The notes below the pieces were generated by a model. That model worked only from the letters and a program-made list of their open reading frames with translations, was not told the origin of the DNA and made no database searches. The position numbers and the translations under genes are program-made. A stretch of 64,000 nt of DNA from Streptomyces sp. NBC_01775 (lineage in GTDB: Bacteria > Actinomycetota > Actinomycetes > Streptomycetales > Streptomycetaceae): NCBI RefSeq assembly GCF_035917675.1, contig NZ_CP109105.1, positions 62,001-126,000 of the forward strand. Direction: 5' to 3'. This document shows, one piece after another, positions 8,106 through 17,170 of this stretch; the first letter of the stretch is position 1, and the number at the start of each line of letters is the position of its first letter.

Positions 8106-9561
8106 TGTCCCTATGACTTTGGTCAAGGGGCAATCGGGGTTGGTGGTTGGTAGAAGGTGCCGTCGCGGAGCATGGCGAAGAGGACGTCTGCTCGGCGGCG
8201 GGCGAGGCAGAGGAGGGCTTGGGTGTGGTGCTTTCCCTGGGTGATCTTCTTGTCGTAGTAGGTGCGGGATGCCGGGTCGGCCAGGGCGGCGAATGCGGAG
8301 AGGAAGAAGGCCCGTTTGAGCTGCTTGTTTCCTCTGCGGGAGGGTTGTTCGCCGCGGATCGAGGAACCCGAGCTGCGGGTCGCGGGGGCGAGGCCGGCGT
8401 AGGCCGCGAGGTGGGCGGCGCTGGGGAAACGGGTGCCGTCTCCGACGTCGATGAGGATGCGGGCTCCGGTCCTGATGCCGATGCCGGGCATGGACATCAG
8501 GACCCTGGAAAGAGGGTGGGCCTCCAGCAGTTCCTCGATCCGGTGGGCCAGCAGTTTGCGCTGGTCAAGCACCGCCTGGAGCGATTTGGCGAGGCTGGGG
8601 ACGATCAGTGCGGCGGCATCCGTGCCGGGAACGACGACGGTCTGTTCGTCCAGCGCGGTGAAGACGTCCTCGATCAGTCGCTCGGCCATCCGCGGGGCTT
8701 TCGGGCGGATCAGGGTGTTCAGCCTGCGGCGGCCGGCCTTGCGGATCTGGGCCGGGGATCCGAACTGGTCCAGCAGTTTGAGCACAGCCGGGTGCTGGAT
8801 GCGCGGCCCGATCACCCGCTCCAGGTGCGGGTGGATCTGGGTGAACAGGCCGCGGAGCCGGTTGGACAGGCGCGTTGCCTCGGCGGCGAGATCGTCGTCG
8901 AACCCGACGATCATGTGGAGTTCGGCGATCGTGTCGTCGTCGAGGTCGACCGAGCGCAGCGTGTGCGGCATCGCCCGGGCTGCGTCGGCGATGACGAACG
9001 CGTCTTTTGCGTCGGTTTTGGCCTCGCCGGGGTAGAGATCGGCGATCCGCCGCATGGTCAGGCCGGGCAGGTAGGCGACGTGGCAGCCCAGGTCGCGGGC
9101 GACGGTCAGCGGCAGGGCTCCGATGGAGGCGACCTGGTCGACGATGACCAGGACGGTGCCGTGCTTGGCCTGCAGTTTGGCGAAGACCTCACGGAGCTTG
9201 GGCTCGCTGTTGGGCAGCCGGCGGTCGAAGGTCTTTTTGCCGGTGGGGGTGAGTGCGGTGGCGTGGTGTTCGCCCTTGCCGACGTCCAGGCCGAGGTAGA
9301 CATCGATGCTGCTGGTATCGATCACGTCGGGCATCCTTCGGTGCTGTTCACCCGGCCCTGCCACGGCACTGATCGCCACATCCACATTACGAAGAGCCTC
9401 CCGACCTGCGGAAAGGCCGGTGCTCGTGTCCCTAATCAGCGGTCTGTCAGTGCCTCCGGAGCCGGTGACACCACCCCCCGGGCCATGCACTCGACAAGGG
9501 GAGGTAGTCATGCCAACTCCGAGGGCCGGTAACCCCGTTGCGGGGCTATGAAAACCGTAAT
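8106..9561 (-). mobile_element. IS110-family insertion sequence in tniB
   Basis: The element is inserted between two G-tracts (8097-8105 and 9562-9569) inside tniB. It contains one intact transposase gene and no clear long terminal inverted repeats, as expected for IS110. The boundaries are inferred from where tniB homology stops and could shift by a few bases within the G-runs. The 227 bp between the transposase start and the right border would be where a bridge RNA is encoded if this is a typical IS110 element. Confidence 0.75.
8123..9334 (-). CDS. IS110-family transposase (DEDD)
   Basis: The 403-residue protein has the N-terminal RuvC-like DEDD domain (YLGLDVGKGEHH at the start, later YPGEAKTDAKDAFVIADAAR) and the C-terminal Tnp_20/transposase_20 domain (SMPGIGIRTGARILIDVGD, then AAYAGLAPATRSSG with the serine-containing motif). 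It appears full length and undamaged, so the element may be active. ATG 9334 fits the family start. Confidence 0.9.
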   Translation of the reverse strand: MPDVIDTSSIDVYLGLDVGKGEHHATALTPTGKKTFDRRLPNSEPKLREVFAKLQAKHGTVLVIVDQVASIGALPLTVARDLGCHVAYLPGLTMRRIADLYPGEAKTDAKDAFVIADAARAMPHTLRSVDLDDDTIAELHMIVGFDDDLAAEATRLSNRLRGLFTQIHPHLERVIGPRIQHPAVLKLLDQFGSPAQIRKAGRRRLNTLIRPKAPRMAERLIEDVFTALDEQTVVVPGTDAAALIVPSLAKSLQAVLDQRKLLAHRIEELLEAHPLSRVLMSMPGIGIRTGARILIDVGDGTRFPSAAHLAAYAGLAPATRSSGSSIRGEQPSRRGNKQLKRAFFLSAFAALADPASRTYYDKKITQGKHHTQALLCLARRRADVLFAMLRDGTFYQPPTPIAP

Positions 9562-10992
9562 GGGGGGGGCGCGGCGGGCGGGACGGTGATGTAGATGACC
9601 GGCTTGCGGTCGGTGGCGGTGGGTGCCGGGCCCGGTCCAGCAGTTCGTGGGACAGACCGAGCTGGGTGATCGCGATGGTCTTCCCGGTGCCGGCGGGGCC
9701 GGAGACGATCAGGCCCCGGCGGGCACTGATCGCGTGTCGGTTCAGCACGACCAGGCGGCGTCCGGTGGCGACGGTGTGCCGGACGACAGAGGTGGCGACC
9801 ACCAGAAGACGGCCGTGATGGTCAAGACGGGCCTCGTCGAAGGCCGCCTGGCCGGCCTCGCCCAGCGCGTCGTACTGAGCATCGGTCAGCCGGGGCGGCG
9901 GACCCGGCAGTCCTTCGACGAAGCGGCGCCAGCCGTCGATCGTGGTCAGGTGCCGCTGAGAGTCCTGGGGCAGAGCGGACGACGCTGTCATGAGCGCTTC
10001 CAGGGGGCTTCCAGCGGGTCGAACAGCCCGAGCGGGATCACCTCGGCCACCGACTCCTCGCTCTCGTCCGCTTCGTCCTCTGGCTCCGCCTGAGCACCGG
10101 CAACGGATGCTGGGGTGAGCGGGCCTGTGGCTTTCGTGCGGGCCGCCACCCGCCGGTCGCGCTTGCCGGGCCCCGGTCCCTGCTCGGTCTGCGGGCCCCC
10201 GTGGGCCCGGGTGAGCAGGGCGGCGACCGCGTCGGCGATCTCCGCCTCGGTGGCCCGGGGCAGCTGGTGGCTGACGTGGTCCCAGGCCAGGTCACCGAAG
10301 GGGACCGGTGCCCGGTTCAGGTGTTTCCAGGTGGCCAGGACCCACTCGTTGTCACCGCGGTGGTTGCGTACCCAGATCCGGGAGACGTCGTAGGGGTCAC
10401 GGTGGACCTCCCAGAGGCCGCGTTTCGCCCGGACCCCGGAGTTCTGGCGGCGCATCGGCCCCAACGCCCGGCTATCGTAGGTGCGGTTCTTGATCCGGAT
10501 GCCGTAGTCGTTGACCACCCGCTATTCCGCGGGCAGGAGTTCGACGTAGTCGTCGCCGCTGAGTGCGACCGGGACGTAGCCGCAAGCCTCCACCAAGGCG
10601 GCGTACTTCTCGTTCGGCGTGAACAGCCGACCCGGGTGGACCGGATCGCGCAGACCGTCGTGCTTGCGGTTCTGCCACTTCGCGACGATCCACTCATCCA
10701 GAAGCTCCTGCAACTCCAGCAGGGACCACACCCGTTCGCGTTCCAGGTGCCGACCGCGATGGTCACTGCTGCGGCTGGTGTAGGTGGGCAGGAACTGCGC
10801 GAACAGCGTGGCCACCGAGCCCAACATCTTCTCGATGTGCCCCTTCTCGAAGGGCGAGCCCTGATGAGCCGGCTGCACTTCGATCTCCAAGAACCGGCAG
10901 GAGGAGACGAAGTTTCGGGAGAGGAAGGCCTTGCCATGGTCACAGACGATGACCTCCGGGACGATCACCGACCGGGCCGCCGCATGGGCCAG

Positions 10993-11968
10993 TGATCGCG
11001 GCCAGTTGGGATTCCCCCTGGCGGCCAGTTAGCGGGGAGTTGCCTGACCGCCAGTGATCACTCCGCGTCGGCTTGCCACGGTGGAGCCCTGGCCTCACCG
11101 GGCCGCGATGTGCGCCGCCCCGAACAGGCGCTTGGCCATGCCGAGGCGTTCATACGTGGCGATGGCCGGCGCGTTACCGGTGAGCACCATGAGCGCGGCG
11201 CGGCCGTGCTGGTTGACGAGGGCGTCCACGACGAAGCCGCACACGGCCCGCGCAAGACCGCGTCCGCGGGCGGCGGGGTGGGTGACCACCCCGCCCATGA
11301 ACCCGCACCCGGCCGCGGACCAGGCGTCCGCCGCCACCGCTAGCGGCTTCGTCCCGACGCTGCTGTCCACCTCGCCGACGACCCCGGCCCAGCGGCGCAT
11401 GCCCGCGCGTCCCGGCTGCGCGTAGGAGTCAGGGAAGAAGCGGTCGAACAGTGAGGTCGTCTCCTTCTCCTCGCGGGCGTTCAGCCACCGGACGCCTGCG
11501 GCGGCGGCACCGGATGGGGACGTGGCCTCCATCCAGAAGAAGTTGTGGACCGGCGCCAGGTTGGGCAGCTGCCGCACCAGCGCGTCGATCAAGGCAGCTT
11601 CCCCCAAGACTCGGTAGGACGGGCCGATCTCCTCCAGAATCCGCCGCACCAACACGGCCACGTCGGCGCCGTCACCCTTGACCGCAAGCCGGTCCTGGTG
11701 AAGGTTCGGGCTCGCCACCGCCAGCGCCGCGCCGTGGCACCAGGCCCGTACCCCCGGCCCCAGGCCGTCACCGCCTTGTCCCTGGGTGGCCCAGACCAGA
11801 TGTCCGTCGCCAGCCGCGGCCTGCTCGATATCGCTGAGCCGTGCAAGTTCCTCCATACGCCGTGCCTACCAGGCGTGCTTGGAGGCCCGCTGTGACCCAG
11901 CCCTCATCGAGCACCGACTGTGATCACGTATCTGGCCGTACCTGGGGAATGTGAAGTGGCCGCCGACA
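10993..11968. mobile_element. Passenger-only cassette with IS21-like ends
   Basis: This 976-bp segment is flanked by the direct repeat GGCCAG (10987-10992 and 11969-11974). Its two ends are imperfect inverted repeats: the left begins TGATCGCGGCCAGTT and continues to ATTCCCC and CGGCCAG; the right, read inward on the minus strand, begins TGTCGGCGGCCACTT and continues to ATTCCCC and CGGCCAG. Such ends with an internal second copy of the motif are typical of IS21-family elements. It contains no istA/istB, only a GNAT gene, so it looks like a mobile insertion cassette mobilised in trans. Confidence 0.65.
11095..11856 (-). CDS. GNAT acetyltransferase carried by cassette
   Basis: The 253-residue protein ends in a clear GNAT domain: GGVVTHPAARGRGLARAVCG (acetyl-CoA-binding loop, residues about 190-210) and MVLTGNAPAIATYERLGM. 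The first 130 residues form a less conserved N-terminal half of the kind found in GNAT proteins with duplicated folds. It is the sole gene of the IS21-ended cassette at 10993-11968, hence the likely passenger. The substrate is unknown; resistance or detoxification is a guess from its position. Confidence 0.85.
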   Translation of the reverse strand: MEELARLSDIEQAAAGDGHLVWATQGQGGDGLGPGVRAWCHGAALAVASPNLHQDRLAVKGDGADVAVLVRRILEEIGPSYRVLGEAALIDALVRQLPNLAPVHNFFWMEATSPSGAAAAGVRWLNAREEKETTSLFDRFFPDSYAQPGRAGMRRWAGVVGEVDSSVGTKPLAVAADAWSAAGCGFMGGVVTHPAARGRGLARAVCGFVVDALVNQHGRAALMVLTGNAPAIATYERLGMAKRLFGAAHIAAR

Positions 11969-12562
11969 GGCCAGCCGCTTGTCCAGAGCCAGCAGCCTGC
12001 GGTGCGGCAGCACCGAGCGGGACATCCTGAGCGCGTCCGACCAGCCCGGCCGCATCAGCTCGGGAGTGACGGTGCGGGCCAGCAGCACGCTGGCATCCAC
12101 GGCTTTCGTGGTCGGCCGGAGCACCGGGGCCAGCTGACGGTCCCACTCGTCCGCCGCTTGCCGCAGGCAGGCGGCAGTGGCCTTGATCTCGATCACGTAC
12201 TCGTCCAAGCGCTCATCGTCATCCAGCCATTTCGGCGCCGCTTCCTGGAAGAGCCGGACACGCGCCAGGCCAGAGCCATTGCGCCAGCAAGCGTGGCTGA
12301 AGGACAGAACGGGCTCCAGAAAGCAGAGGTCCGGCTCCGAGTCCCCCGACGATGCTCCGCCGACAGCACGCAGCCACAGCGAGAGCTGGCGTGCTTCGTC
12401 GGTCAGCAGGCACGGGTCGGTGAACGACCAACTGCCCTCCGGCGTTGTCACCTCACCTGCAACGACCAGCCAGTTGTCGTCGTACTGGTCGCCGCTGACC
12501 GCCGGGAACTGATAGCGCAGCGGGCGCAGCTCAAAGCGATGTTCGTGATCAGCAAGTAGCAC
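11924..12562 (-). CDS. WapI-type immunity protein fused to TniA fragment
   Basis: The first 140 or so residues resemble WapI-family immunity proteins, which neutralise C-terminal toxin domains of contact-dependent WapA-like proteins. Segments include YDDNWLVVAGEVT, WSFTDPCLLTDEA and ELSLWL-like SLWLRA, ending EIKATAACLRQAADEWDRQL. From about residue 146 the frame runs into transposase tniA sequence (AVDASVLLARTV to LALDKRLA) and finally into the cassette end. A second copy of the WapI end at 20295 terminates naturally with EWDRHLASFPPR, so the junction here (about 12118-12130) is where two genes were joined. The product may still be made as a chimera. Confidence 0.6.
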   Translation of the reverse strand: MLLADHEHRFELRPLRYQFPAVSGDQYDDNWLVVAGEVTTPEGSWSFTDPCLLTDEARQLSLWLRAVGGASSGDSEPDLCFLEPVLSFSHACWRNGSGLARVRLFQEAAPKWLDDDERLDEYVIEIKATAACLRQAADEWDRQLAPVLRPTTKAVDASVLLARTVTPELMRPGWSDALRMSRSVLPHRRLLALDKRLACRRPLHIPQVRPDT

Positions 12563-13029
12563 CGCCCAAGGATGTCAGGGCCATCTCGCGCCGCGCGACG
12601 GGGAAGCCGGAGTGCCCAGGACGTTCACGAGCGCCCCTGTGGGTCGAGCAGCGGCCCGTCGGGCGAGTGCGGCGGACACCGACAGCCTGGACGCTTCAGA
12701 ATGCGAAGGCGTCCAGTAGGAAACGCGAGGACCAGACCATCGTGCGGCTCGGCCAGCGGTCGACGTCAGCACCCGGCACGTCCCCCATCACGCCGCCGCA
12801 ACCGGTCCAGCACTGTGGTTTCTCGGCGAGCTGTGCGCGGGGCGAGAACATCCTTGACACACGAATGGCACGCGCCCACGAAGAGGCTCTCCAGCTCTGG
12901 AAACGCTCCGAACACACCGGCCTGTCCTTCACCTGGGACTTCGAGCTGCGTCCCGGAAGCGCTCTGGACCTGGACCGGCAGGAGCCATGGGGCCTCGGGA
13001 GGCGGCGCAGCGGCGGACAGTGTCCGGGA
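12563..13029. other. Stretch without recognised gene
   Basis: This is GC-rich sequence with open frames on several strands, none with family resemblance. A plus-strand frame from about 12866 (MARAHEEALQLWKRSEHTG) reads plausibly but has no ribosome-binding site and ends in the methylase remnant; it could be a truncated gene start. Confidence 0.35.
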
Positions 13030-13280
13030 GCGTCTGGCTGCGCCAGGCGGCGAGCTGGATGTACGTGGGTGATAGGTCGGTGCTGATGCCGACGTGTCCG
13101 AGGGCCTTGGCGGTCGCTGCGGTGGCGCGGGTGCCGCTGAAGGGGTCCAGGACGATTCCGAGGGGCGGGGGCGTATCCGAGGATGAGGCGTCGGGGCAGC
13201 GCCTCGGGCATGGCAGCGAAGTGCTGGGCGTCCTCCAGCTCGGCTGGCACCTTCGGCGGGGTGGAGGGCACGGTCCACAC
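13030..13280 (-). pseudogene. DNA methyltransferase remnant
   Basis: Conceptual translation gives the end of a site-specific DNA methyltransferase. VWTV-like start MWTVPSTPPKV, then HFAAMPEALPRRLI, then in another frame the SAM-binding motif VLDPFSGTRATAATAKALGH and GISTDLSPTYIQLAAWR. One frameshift near 13160 separates the two parts. The family normally has a catalytic DPPY or NPPY/SPPY motif further upstream, which is not present here. It is an inactive fragment, likely phage- or plasmid-derived. Confidence 0.55.
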
Positions 13281-13318
13281 GCGCAGCAGTGCGGGAGGAG
13301 GTGGGAAATCAGCGCGGG

Positions 13319-14017
13319 TCAGAGCTGCGCGGCCGAAGGCGGATCGGCCGCTGTGACGCCGGTCATGTAGCTGTTCTTGTCCCAGGCATCGAGCCCGGCC
13401 CAGGCGGGTTTCGCCCGGCCTTCGAGGAGTTGGGTGACCTCCGGCGTCGAGCGCCTGGTGGCTTCTGCCACGCGTTTGATGATGGAGCCGGTGTAGTGGG
13501 CGAGGGCGATGATGAAATCCATTGAGGTGCTGAATCCGTACTTCCTGTCGATCTCGAACAGGACCTCGTCCATGCCGGGCTTGGCGCTGGGTTCGAAAAG
13601 CGGCCGGAGCATGGCGGGGATGTAGCCCCAGACCACGTCGCCGGACATGAGACCGGTGTCGAGTGCCTCGTCGATGGTGTGGTTGGCGGAGAACTGCTGC
13701 AGGAGCTCCAGCTCACTCAGCGGACTGACCTCGGAGAACATGGTGGTCGCCTCGGCCGCGGTACAAGCGAGGTCCATAACGATCCGCTGGAGCCCTTCGT
13801 GGGCGAACTGCTTGTGGCAGTCCGAGAGGACCGCGATCTCGGGTGCCTCGGCACGGGGTCGTCCCTCGCGCAGGATGTCGGTCATGGAGGCCCGGATCAT
13901 CGGCATGACGTAGCCGGTCGGCTTGTCGAAGGCCAGGCCGGCAGTGGGGGTTGCCACGAAGCGCTCCTGTCGCGGGAGGCGGGGGCGCCGCGGCTTGTTG
14001 GCCTTCTGCCTGCCCAT
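13319..14017 (-). CDS. Hypothetical protein, 232 aa
   Basis: Not recognised. ATG 14017 has an AAAGGA ribosome-binding site 9-14 bases upstream, better than the longer upstream start. The first 20 residues are strongly basic (MGRQKANKPRRPRLPRQ), the rest is mainly helical with acidic and hydrophobic alternation (ELELLQQF, FEIDRKYGFSTSMDFIIALAHY). No membrane segment or signal peptide is seen. It lies just beyond the stop of the 405-aa gene on the same strand, and may share its transcript. Confidence 0.6.
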   Translation of the reverse strand: MGRQKANKPRRPRLPRQERFVATPTAGLAFDKPTGYVMPMIRASMTDILREGRPRAEAPEIAVLSDCHKQFAHEGLQRIVMDLACTAAEATTMFSEVSPLSELELLQQFSANHTIDEALDTGLMSGDVVWGYIPAMLRPLFEPSAKPGMDEVLFEIDRKYGFSTSMDFIIALAHYTGSIIKRVAEATRRSTPEVTQLLEGRAKPAWAGLDAWDKNSYMTGVTAADPPSAAQL

Positions 14018-14196
14018 CGGCGTTGTCCTTTTCGCTCGTCCGTTCTGAGCAGGCCAACGAGCATCGCGCCCAGTTGTTGCTCGGCCATGCGGGGTCCTTG
14101 GGCCCTCTGGCGTTGGCATCTTCGTGACGCGGTCGGTGACCGGTGGGAGCAGGCTCGTGTGTGTCTATTCGACGACGTCGCGCGGGAGCGGGCCGG

Positions 14197-15414
14197 TCAG
14201 CGGACCGCCGTTTCCCCGGCCGGCGCCGTGGCCTGCTGGGGCACGACGATTCCCTCTACCTGTGCCTGCGGCCCCGGGCGCAGCGTCCAGGGCACCGCTC
14301 CTGTGTCCATCAGCCAGCCGTTCGCCAGCAGTCTGCGTACGACGAGCCCGCACAGATCGCGGGACAGGGCCCAGCCCAGCCCGTCGCACAACTGCCGGTG
14401 AGAAGGCCCGTGCCCGTGCTCCGCACGAAATGCCACGGTGAAGCGGGCCGCCAGCGGCCCACGGTCGGGAACTGTTTCCTTCCACTTGCCGTAGTCGGCC
14501 AGCATGCGCTTGCGGAAGTGCGGAGCACCCTGGACGGTCATGAAAGCTTCTGCCACCTGCTCGACCGGGCGGGCGCACACCGCGCAGTTCTGGACCGCCT
14601 CGGCATGCCGTCGCAGCGCCGGGCTCGCCTCCGCTTTCCACCGCTCCCACCCTGCGGCATCGAATTCGATGACCCGCGTGCGGGCGACCGCTCGTCCAGC
14701 GTCACCGCGCTCCTGCGCCGAGGGTTGCTGTGGCGGCACTTCTCCTACGGTCTGCCCTTCCCTGGCCTCGGGCTTCGGGCGCAGGCCGGACAGATGACGC
14801 ACAGCAGCGGAGAGCCGGTAGTGGTCACCGGACACATCTTCCAAGAACCCCTTGTCCACCAGCTGCACCAGTACGGTCCGGCACGCCTCCGGCAGCGTCC
14901 CGGGCACAGCGCCGTCCCGCGTCGACGTGCTGTGCGCGGCCATGAACAGCGCTGCCAGGCGCGCGGCGGGAGCAAGCTTCTTCACCGGCTTGGCCGTAAG
15001 AGTCCTGGTGGTCCACCCTGAAACCCGGGAGCGAACCATCTTCCCGAACGGCAGCGGGTGACCCACGCCGGCAGCGAGTTCGGGCACCGTGACTGCGACG
15101 GGTACGTCCAGATCCCCCGCCAGTAGCGCCTCGGGGAGATCCCATCCCATGCCGCGCAGCGCGTCGGTGGCGTCGCGCGGATCCTCCAGCCGAAGAGAGC
15201 GCAGATCCGTCCCCGTGAGGTTGCCCATGCCGCCACGGGCGGAACGGATCGCCACCACGACGGCCAGCAGCTGCGCGTCGGCGCCGGCCAGCGGGAGCCC
15301 GGCCACGTAGTCCAGCAGCCTCCGGGCCGCCGCTCCCTGGCTCGTGGTCAGCAGGTACGGCACCTTCGCACAGGGCGTGGCAGGGGCAGGGAGAGAAGTT
15401 GCGGAGCTCGACAT
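14197..15414 (-). CDS. Hypothetical protein, 405 aa
   Basis: Not assigned to a family. The protein looks soluble and helical, with winged-helix-like regions (residues about 60-110 and the C-terminal segment RQLCDGLGWALSRDLCGLVVRRLLANGWL), a CAVC pair near residue 280 and an arginine-rich linker. A DNA-binding role such as a plasmid or phage regulator is possible but inferred only from this helical pattern. It starts with ATG 15414 and precedes the 232-aa gene. Confidence 0.6.
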   Translation of the reverse strand: MSSSATSLPAPATPCAKVPYLLTTSQGAAARRLLDYVAGLPLAGADAQLLAVVVAIRSARGGMGNLTGTDLRSLRLEDPRDATDALRGMGWDLPEALLAGDLDVPVAVTVPELAAGVGHPLPFGKMVRSRVSGWTTRTLTAKPVKKLAPAARLAALFMAAHSTSTRDGAVPGTLPEACRTVLVQLVDKGFLEDVSGDHYRLSAAVRHLSGLRPKPEAREGQTVGEVPPQQPSAQERGDAGRAVARTRVIEFDAAGWERWKAEASPALRRHAEAVQNCAVCARPVEQVAEAFMTVQGAPHFRKRMLADYGKWKETVPDRGPLAARFTVAFRAEHGHGPSHRQLCDGLGWALSRDLCGLVVRRLLANGWLMDTGAVPWTLRPGPQAQVEGIVVPQQATAPAGETAVR

Positions 15415-15593
15415 GCCGCATTCAACGGAACCGTGAGGCCAAGGTCACCCATGTGCAGCCTCCACACAACCGGGTTCCACCCACATGGAGGCAGCCTGTG
15501 AACCTCGCTGGGCCCCAGGAGTATTCCTCGCATGTGGTGGGGCCGCCACGGCTCGTTCCGCTCAGAAGTACGCGCTTGGGGTTACGGCATGGG

Positions 15594-15944
15594 TTATTCG
15601 GCGCGGGGCGCCGAGTGCTGGATGAGAAACGCGGTCGCGGCGGCGGTGGCGTCGGTGGAGGTGTCGTGGGCGGGTTCGCTTTCCTCGTACTGGCCGTCGG
15701 CGCCGGTGGCGATGTACCACCAAGCGACCGCCTCCGGGTCGTGGTGAACGACGGCGGATCCGTCCGCGTACCCGAAGGGGATCGCCTCGTGGCCCTGTCC
15801 CCGGGCAGGGACAGCGTCAGGCCACTTGGTGCGGGCGGCTTGCCGGGTGATGCTCCAAGCGGCGCCGATCTTGGGGTAGGTGGCGCCCTGATGCCCGGCG
15901 ATTTTCGCATGGTGATCGAATCTGTTCGGGGGCGGCGGGCTCAT
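15594..15944 (-). CDS. Small HTH-like protein, 116 aa
   Basis: The product contains a short helix-turn-helix-like segment (YPKIGAAWSITRQAARTKWP, about residues 22-41) similar to those that read a single DNA or sigma-like site. The C-terminal half (VVHHDPEAVAWWYIATGADGQYEE) is not recognised. ATG 15944 overlaps a TGA of an upstream open frame (ATGA). That upstream frame lacks a start and is simply the continuation past the stop of the 66-aa gene, so either coupling or a decayed longer gene is possible. Confidence 0.45.
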   Translation of the reverse strand: MSPPPPNRFDHHAKIAGHQGATYPKIGAAWSITRQAARTKWPDAVPARGQGHEAIPFGYADGSAVVHHDPEAVAWWYIATGADGQYEESEPAHDTSTDATAAATAFLIQHSAPRAE

Positions 15945-16144
15945 TGCTGTGCGGCCCTGCGGAGCGCGGCTGACATCGGCCGGCAGCTGGTCCACTCGTC
16001 GCGGACTCGGAGCTGGGCGCCGTCGGTGAAGACGCCTTCCCCGGACGGAAGCTGGTGCTGGCGGTGCAGAGCGGGGCGGCTCAGCGCGGCGTCCGCGGAA
16101 CGGTCGCGGTGACCGTTCCGCGGGCGCTGGCGTTGTCCGCCGAG

Positions 16145-16345
16145 CTACAGGTGTTGCTGGAGGTAGTAGAGCAGGAGGCCGGCCGCGCCGGTGCCTGTGC
16201 CGTAACACAGCCCGCGCAGCAGGTGGAGGGAGGCTTCGTCGCGGTAGCGGCGCTTCCGGCGCTGTATCCGGCCGGGACGCAACGGTCCGGCCGTGGTGCT
16301 CGACGAGTTGGTGGGCAGGGCGGTGCCCGGAGGTCTACGCTTCAT
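16145..16345 (-). CDS. Small protein, 66 aa, hydrophobic tail
   Basis: A clear ribosome-binding site (GAAAGGA) lies about 9 bases before ATG 16345. The protein is basic in the first 35 residues (MKRRPPGTALP ... RRKRRYRDE) and ends in a short hydrophobic stretch (GAAGLLLYYLQQHL). No known family. It follows the 241-aa gene on the same strand. Confidence 0.5.
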   Translation of the reverse strand: MKRRPPGTALPTNSSSTTAGPLRPGRIQRRKRRYRDEASLHLLRGLCYGTGTGAAGLLLYYLQQHL

Positions 16346-16444
16346 GGCAGTGACGTCCTTTCACAGGTGCTGTCATTGCTGAGGAGCCTGCTGGCGGTCC
16401 ATGGCCTCGGAACCGGAGACCGCTGTGCGGGTTCTTCGCTGTTC

Positions 16445-17170
16445 TCACTGGGCCTGGCCGCACCCTTGGAGGCGCACGGCGAGGTCGTGGTCAGGCCGGC
16501 ACACGAGGACCTCGCCGGTGTCGCCGCGGGTGGCCAGGCGGTAGACCTCCTCTGTCAGGGCCGGCTGCCACTCCCGGACGCGGGGGGCATGGCGCCACTC
16601 CCAGATCGCGAAACGGCGCAGGCCGTGGAGGAAGGTCTCATCCATTTGGCCCGGAGTGCTCACGGAGATGAGCACGTCCAGCCAGTGGTCAGCCTCGTCG
16701 GTCTCACCGCGGCCAAGGTGGTGGAGGTGGAGGCAGCAGGCGGCGATGCCGTTGCCGGCACCAGCGGCGAACTGCCACCAGAACTGGGCGCTTTCGGGGT
16801 CTCCGGCGAGGTGCAGCATGCAGGCGAAGACGTGGGCGCCGTCCACATCGATCTCCTCCAAGTCGCTGACGCGCACCAGCAGCACCCAGCCGTCCTCGAT
16901 GCCGCCGCGGTCGGTCTTCTTGCCGATGGCCTCGGCGAGGCGTTCGACGTGTTCGGCGGCGCCGGGCTGGTCCAGGGCCCAGCGCACGACGACCGTCAGC
17001 TGCTGGTGGGCCTGGGAGACGGCCGGTGCCTCCTTGGGGGGTGTCACATAGCCGGCGTCTTCAGCCAGCCGGCGCAGCCCGGCGCCCGCGTCGAAGGCAT
17101 GCGTCTCGGCGCGGAGCGCGCTTGCGGCGGCGGCGAGGAGGTGGTCAACGGTGGTGGGCTCGGCGGTCAC
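16445..17170 (-). CDS. Hypothetical helical-repeat protein by sigma gene
   Basis: The 241-residue protein begins at GTG 17170, overlapping the sigma gene stop (GTGA), which shows coupling. It is soluble and helical, with a TPR/Sel1-like stretch (SAQFWWQFAAGAGNGIAACCLHLHHLGRGETDEADHWL is the core, residues about 127-165). Proteins of this kind are found next to sigma factors in Streptomyces; an accessory or anti-sigma-like role is an inference from the coupling. Confidence 0.65.
   Translation of the reverse strand: MTAEPTTVDHLLAAAASALRAETHAFDAGAGLRRLAEDAGYVTPPKEAPAVSQAHQQLTVVVRWALDQPGAAEHVERLAEAIGKKTDRGGIEDGWVLLVRVSDLEEIDVDGAHVFACMLHLAGDPESAQFWWQFAAGAGNGIAACCLHLHHLGRGETDEADHWLDVLISVSTPGQMDETFLHGLRRFAIWEWRHAPRVREWQPALTEEVYRLATRGDTGEVLVCRPDHDLAVRLQGCGQAQ

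Larger units (their letters stand above)
7507..9991 (-). pseudogene. tniB: TniB-type transposition ATPase, split
   Basis: The N-terminal part (9991 to about 9562) holds Walker A GPAGTGKT at about residues 97-104. The C-terminal part (about 8105 to 7507) holds Walker B (MILVDELHNI) and the rest of the AAA+ fold. An IS110-type element (8106-9561) sits between them. In addition, near 9640 the frame carrying the expected DRKPVIYITVPPA segment is shifted relative to the N-terminus, so the gene would be broken even without the insertion. It overlaps tniA (ATGA at 9988-9991) and tniQ by four bases each, the usual tniABQ arrangement. Confidence 0.8.
9988..12118 (-). pseudogene. tniA: TniA-type DDE transposase, split and truncated
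   Basis: Two blocks can be joined. One block, at about 12118-11975 (AVDASVLLARTV ... MRPGWSDALRMSRSVLP ... LALDKRLA), carries the first catalytic-region aspartate segment. The other, 10986-9988, carries the second Asp (VIVCDHGKAFLS) and the Glu (GSPFEKGHIEKML) and continues through the C-terminal domain. They are separated by a 976-bp cassette flanked by the 6-bp repeat GGCCAG; deleting the cassette and one repeat restores the frame KRLA-HAAARSV. There is also an in-frame TAG at 10519-10521. Everything upstream of about 12118 is lost, replaced by a WapI-like gene. Confidence 0.75.
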
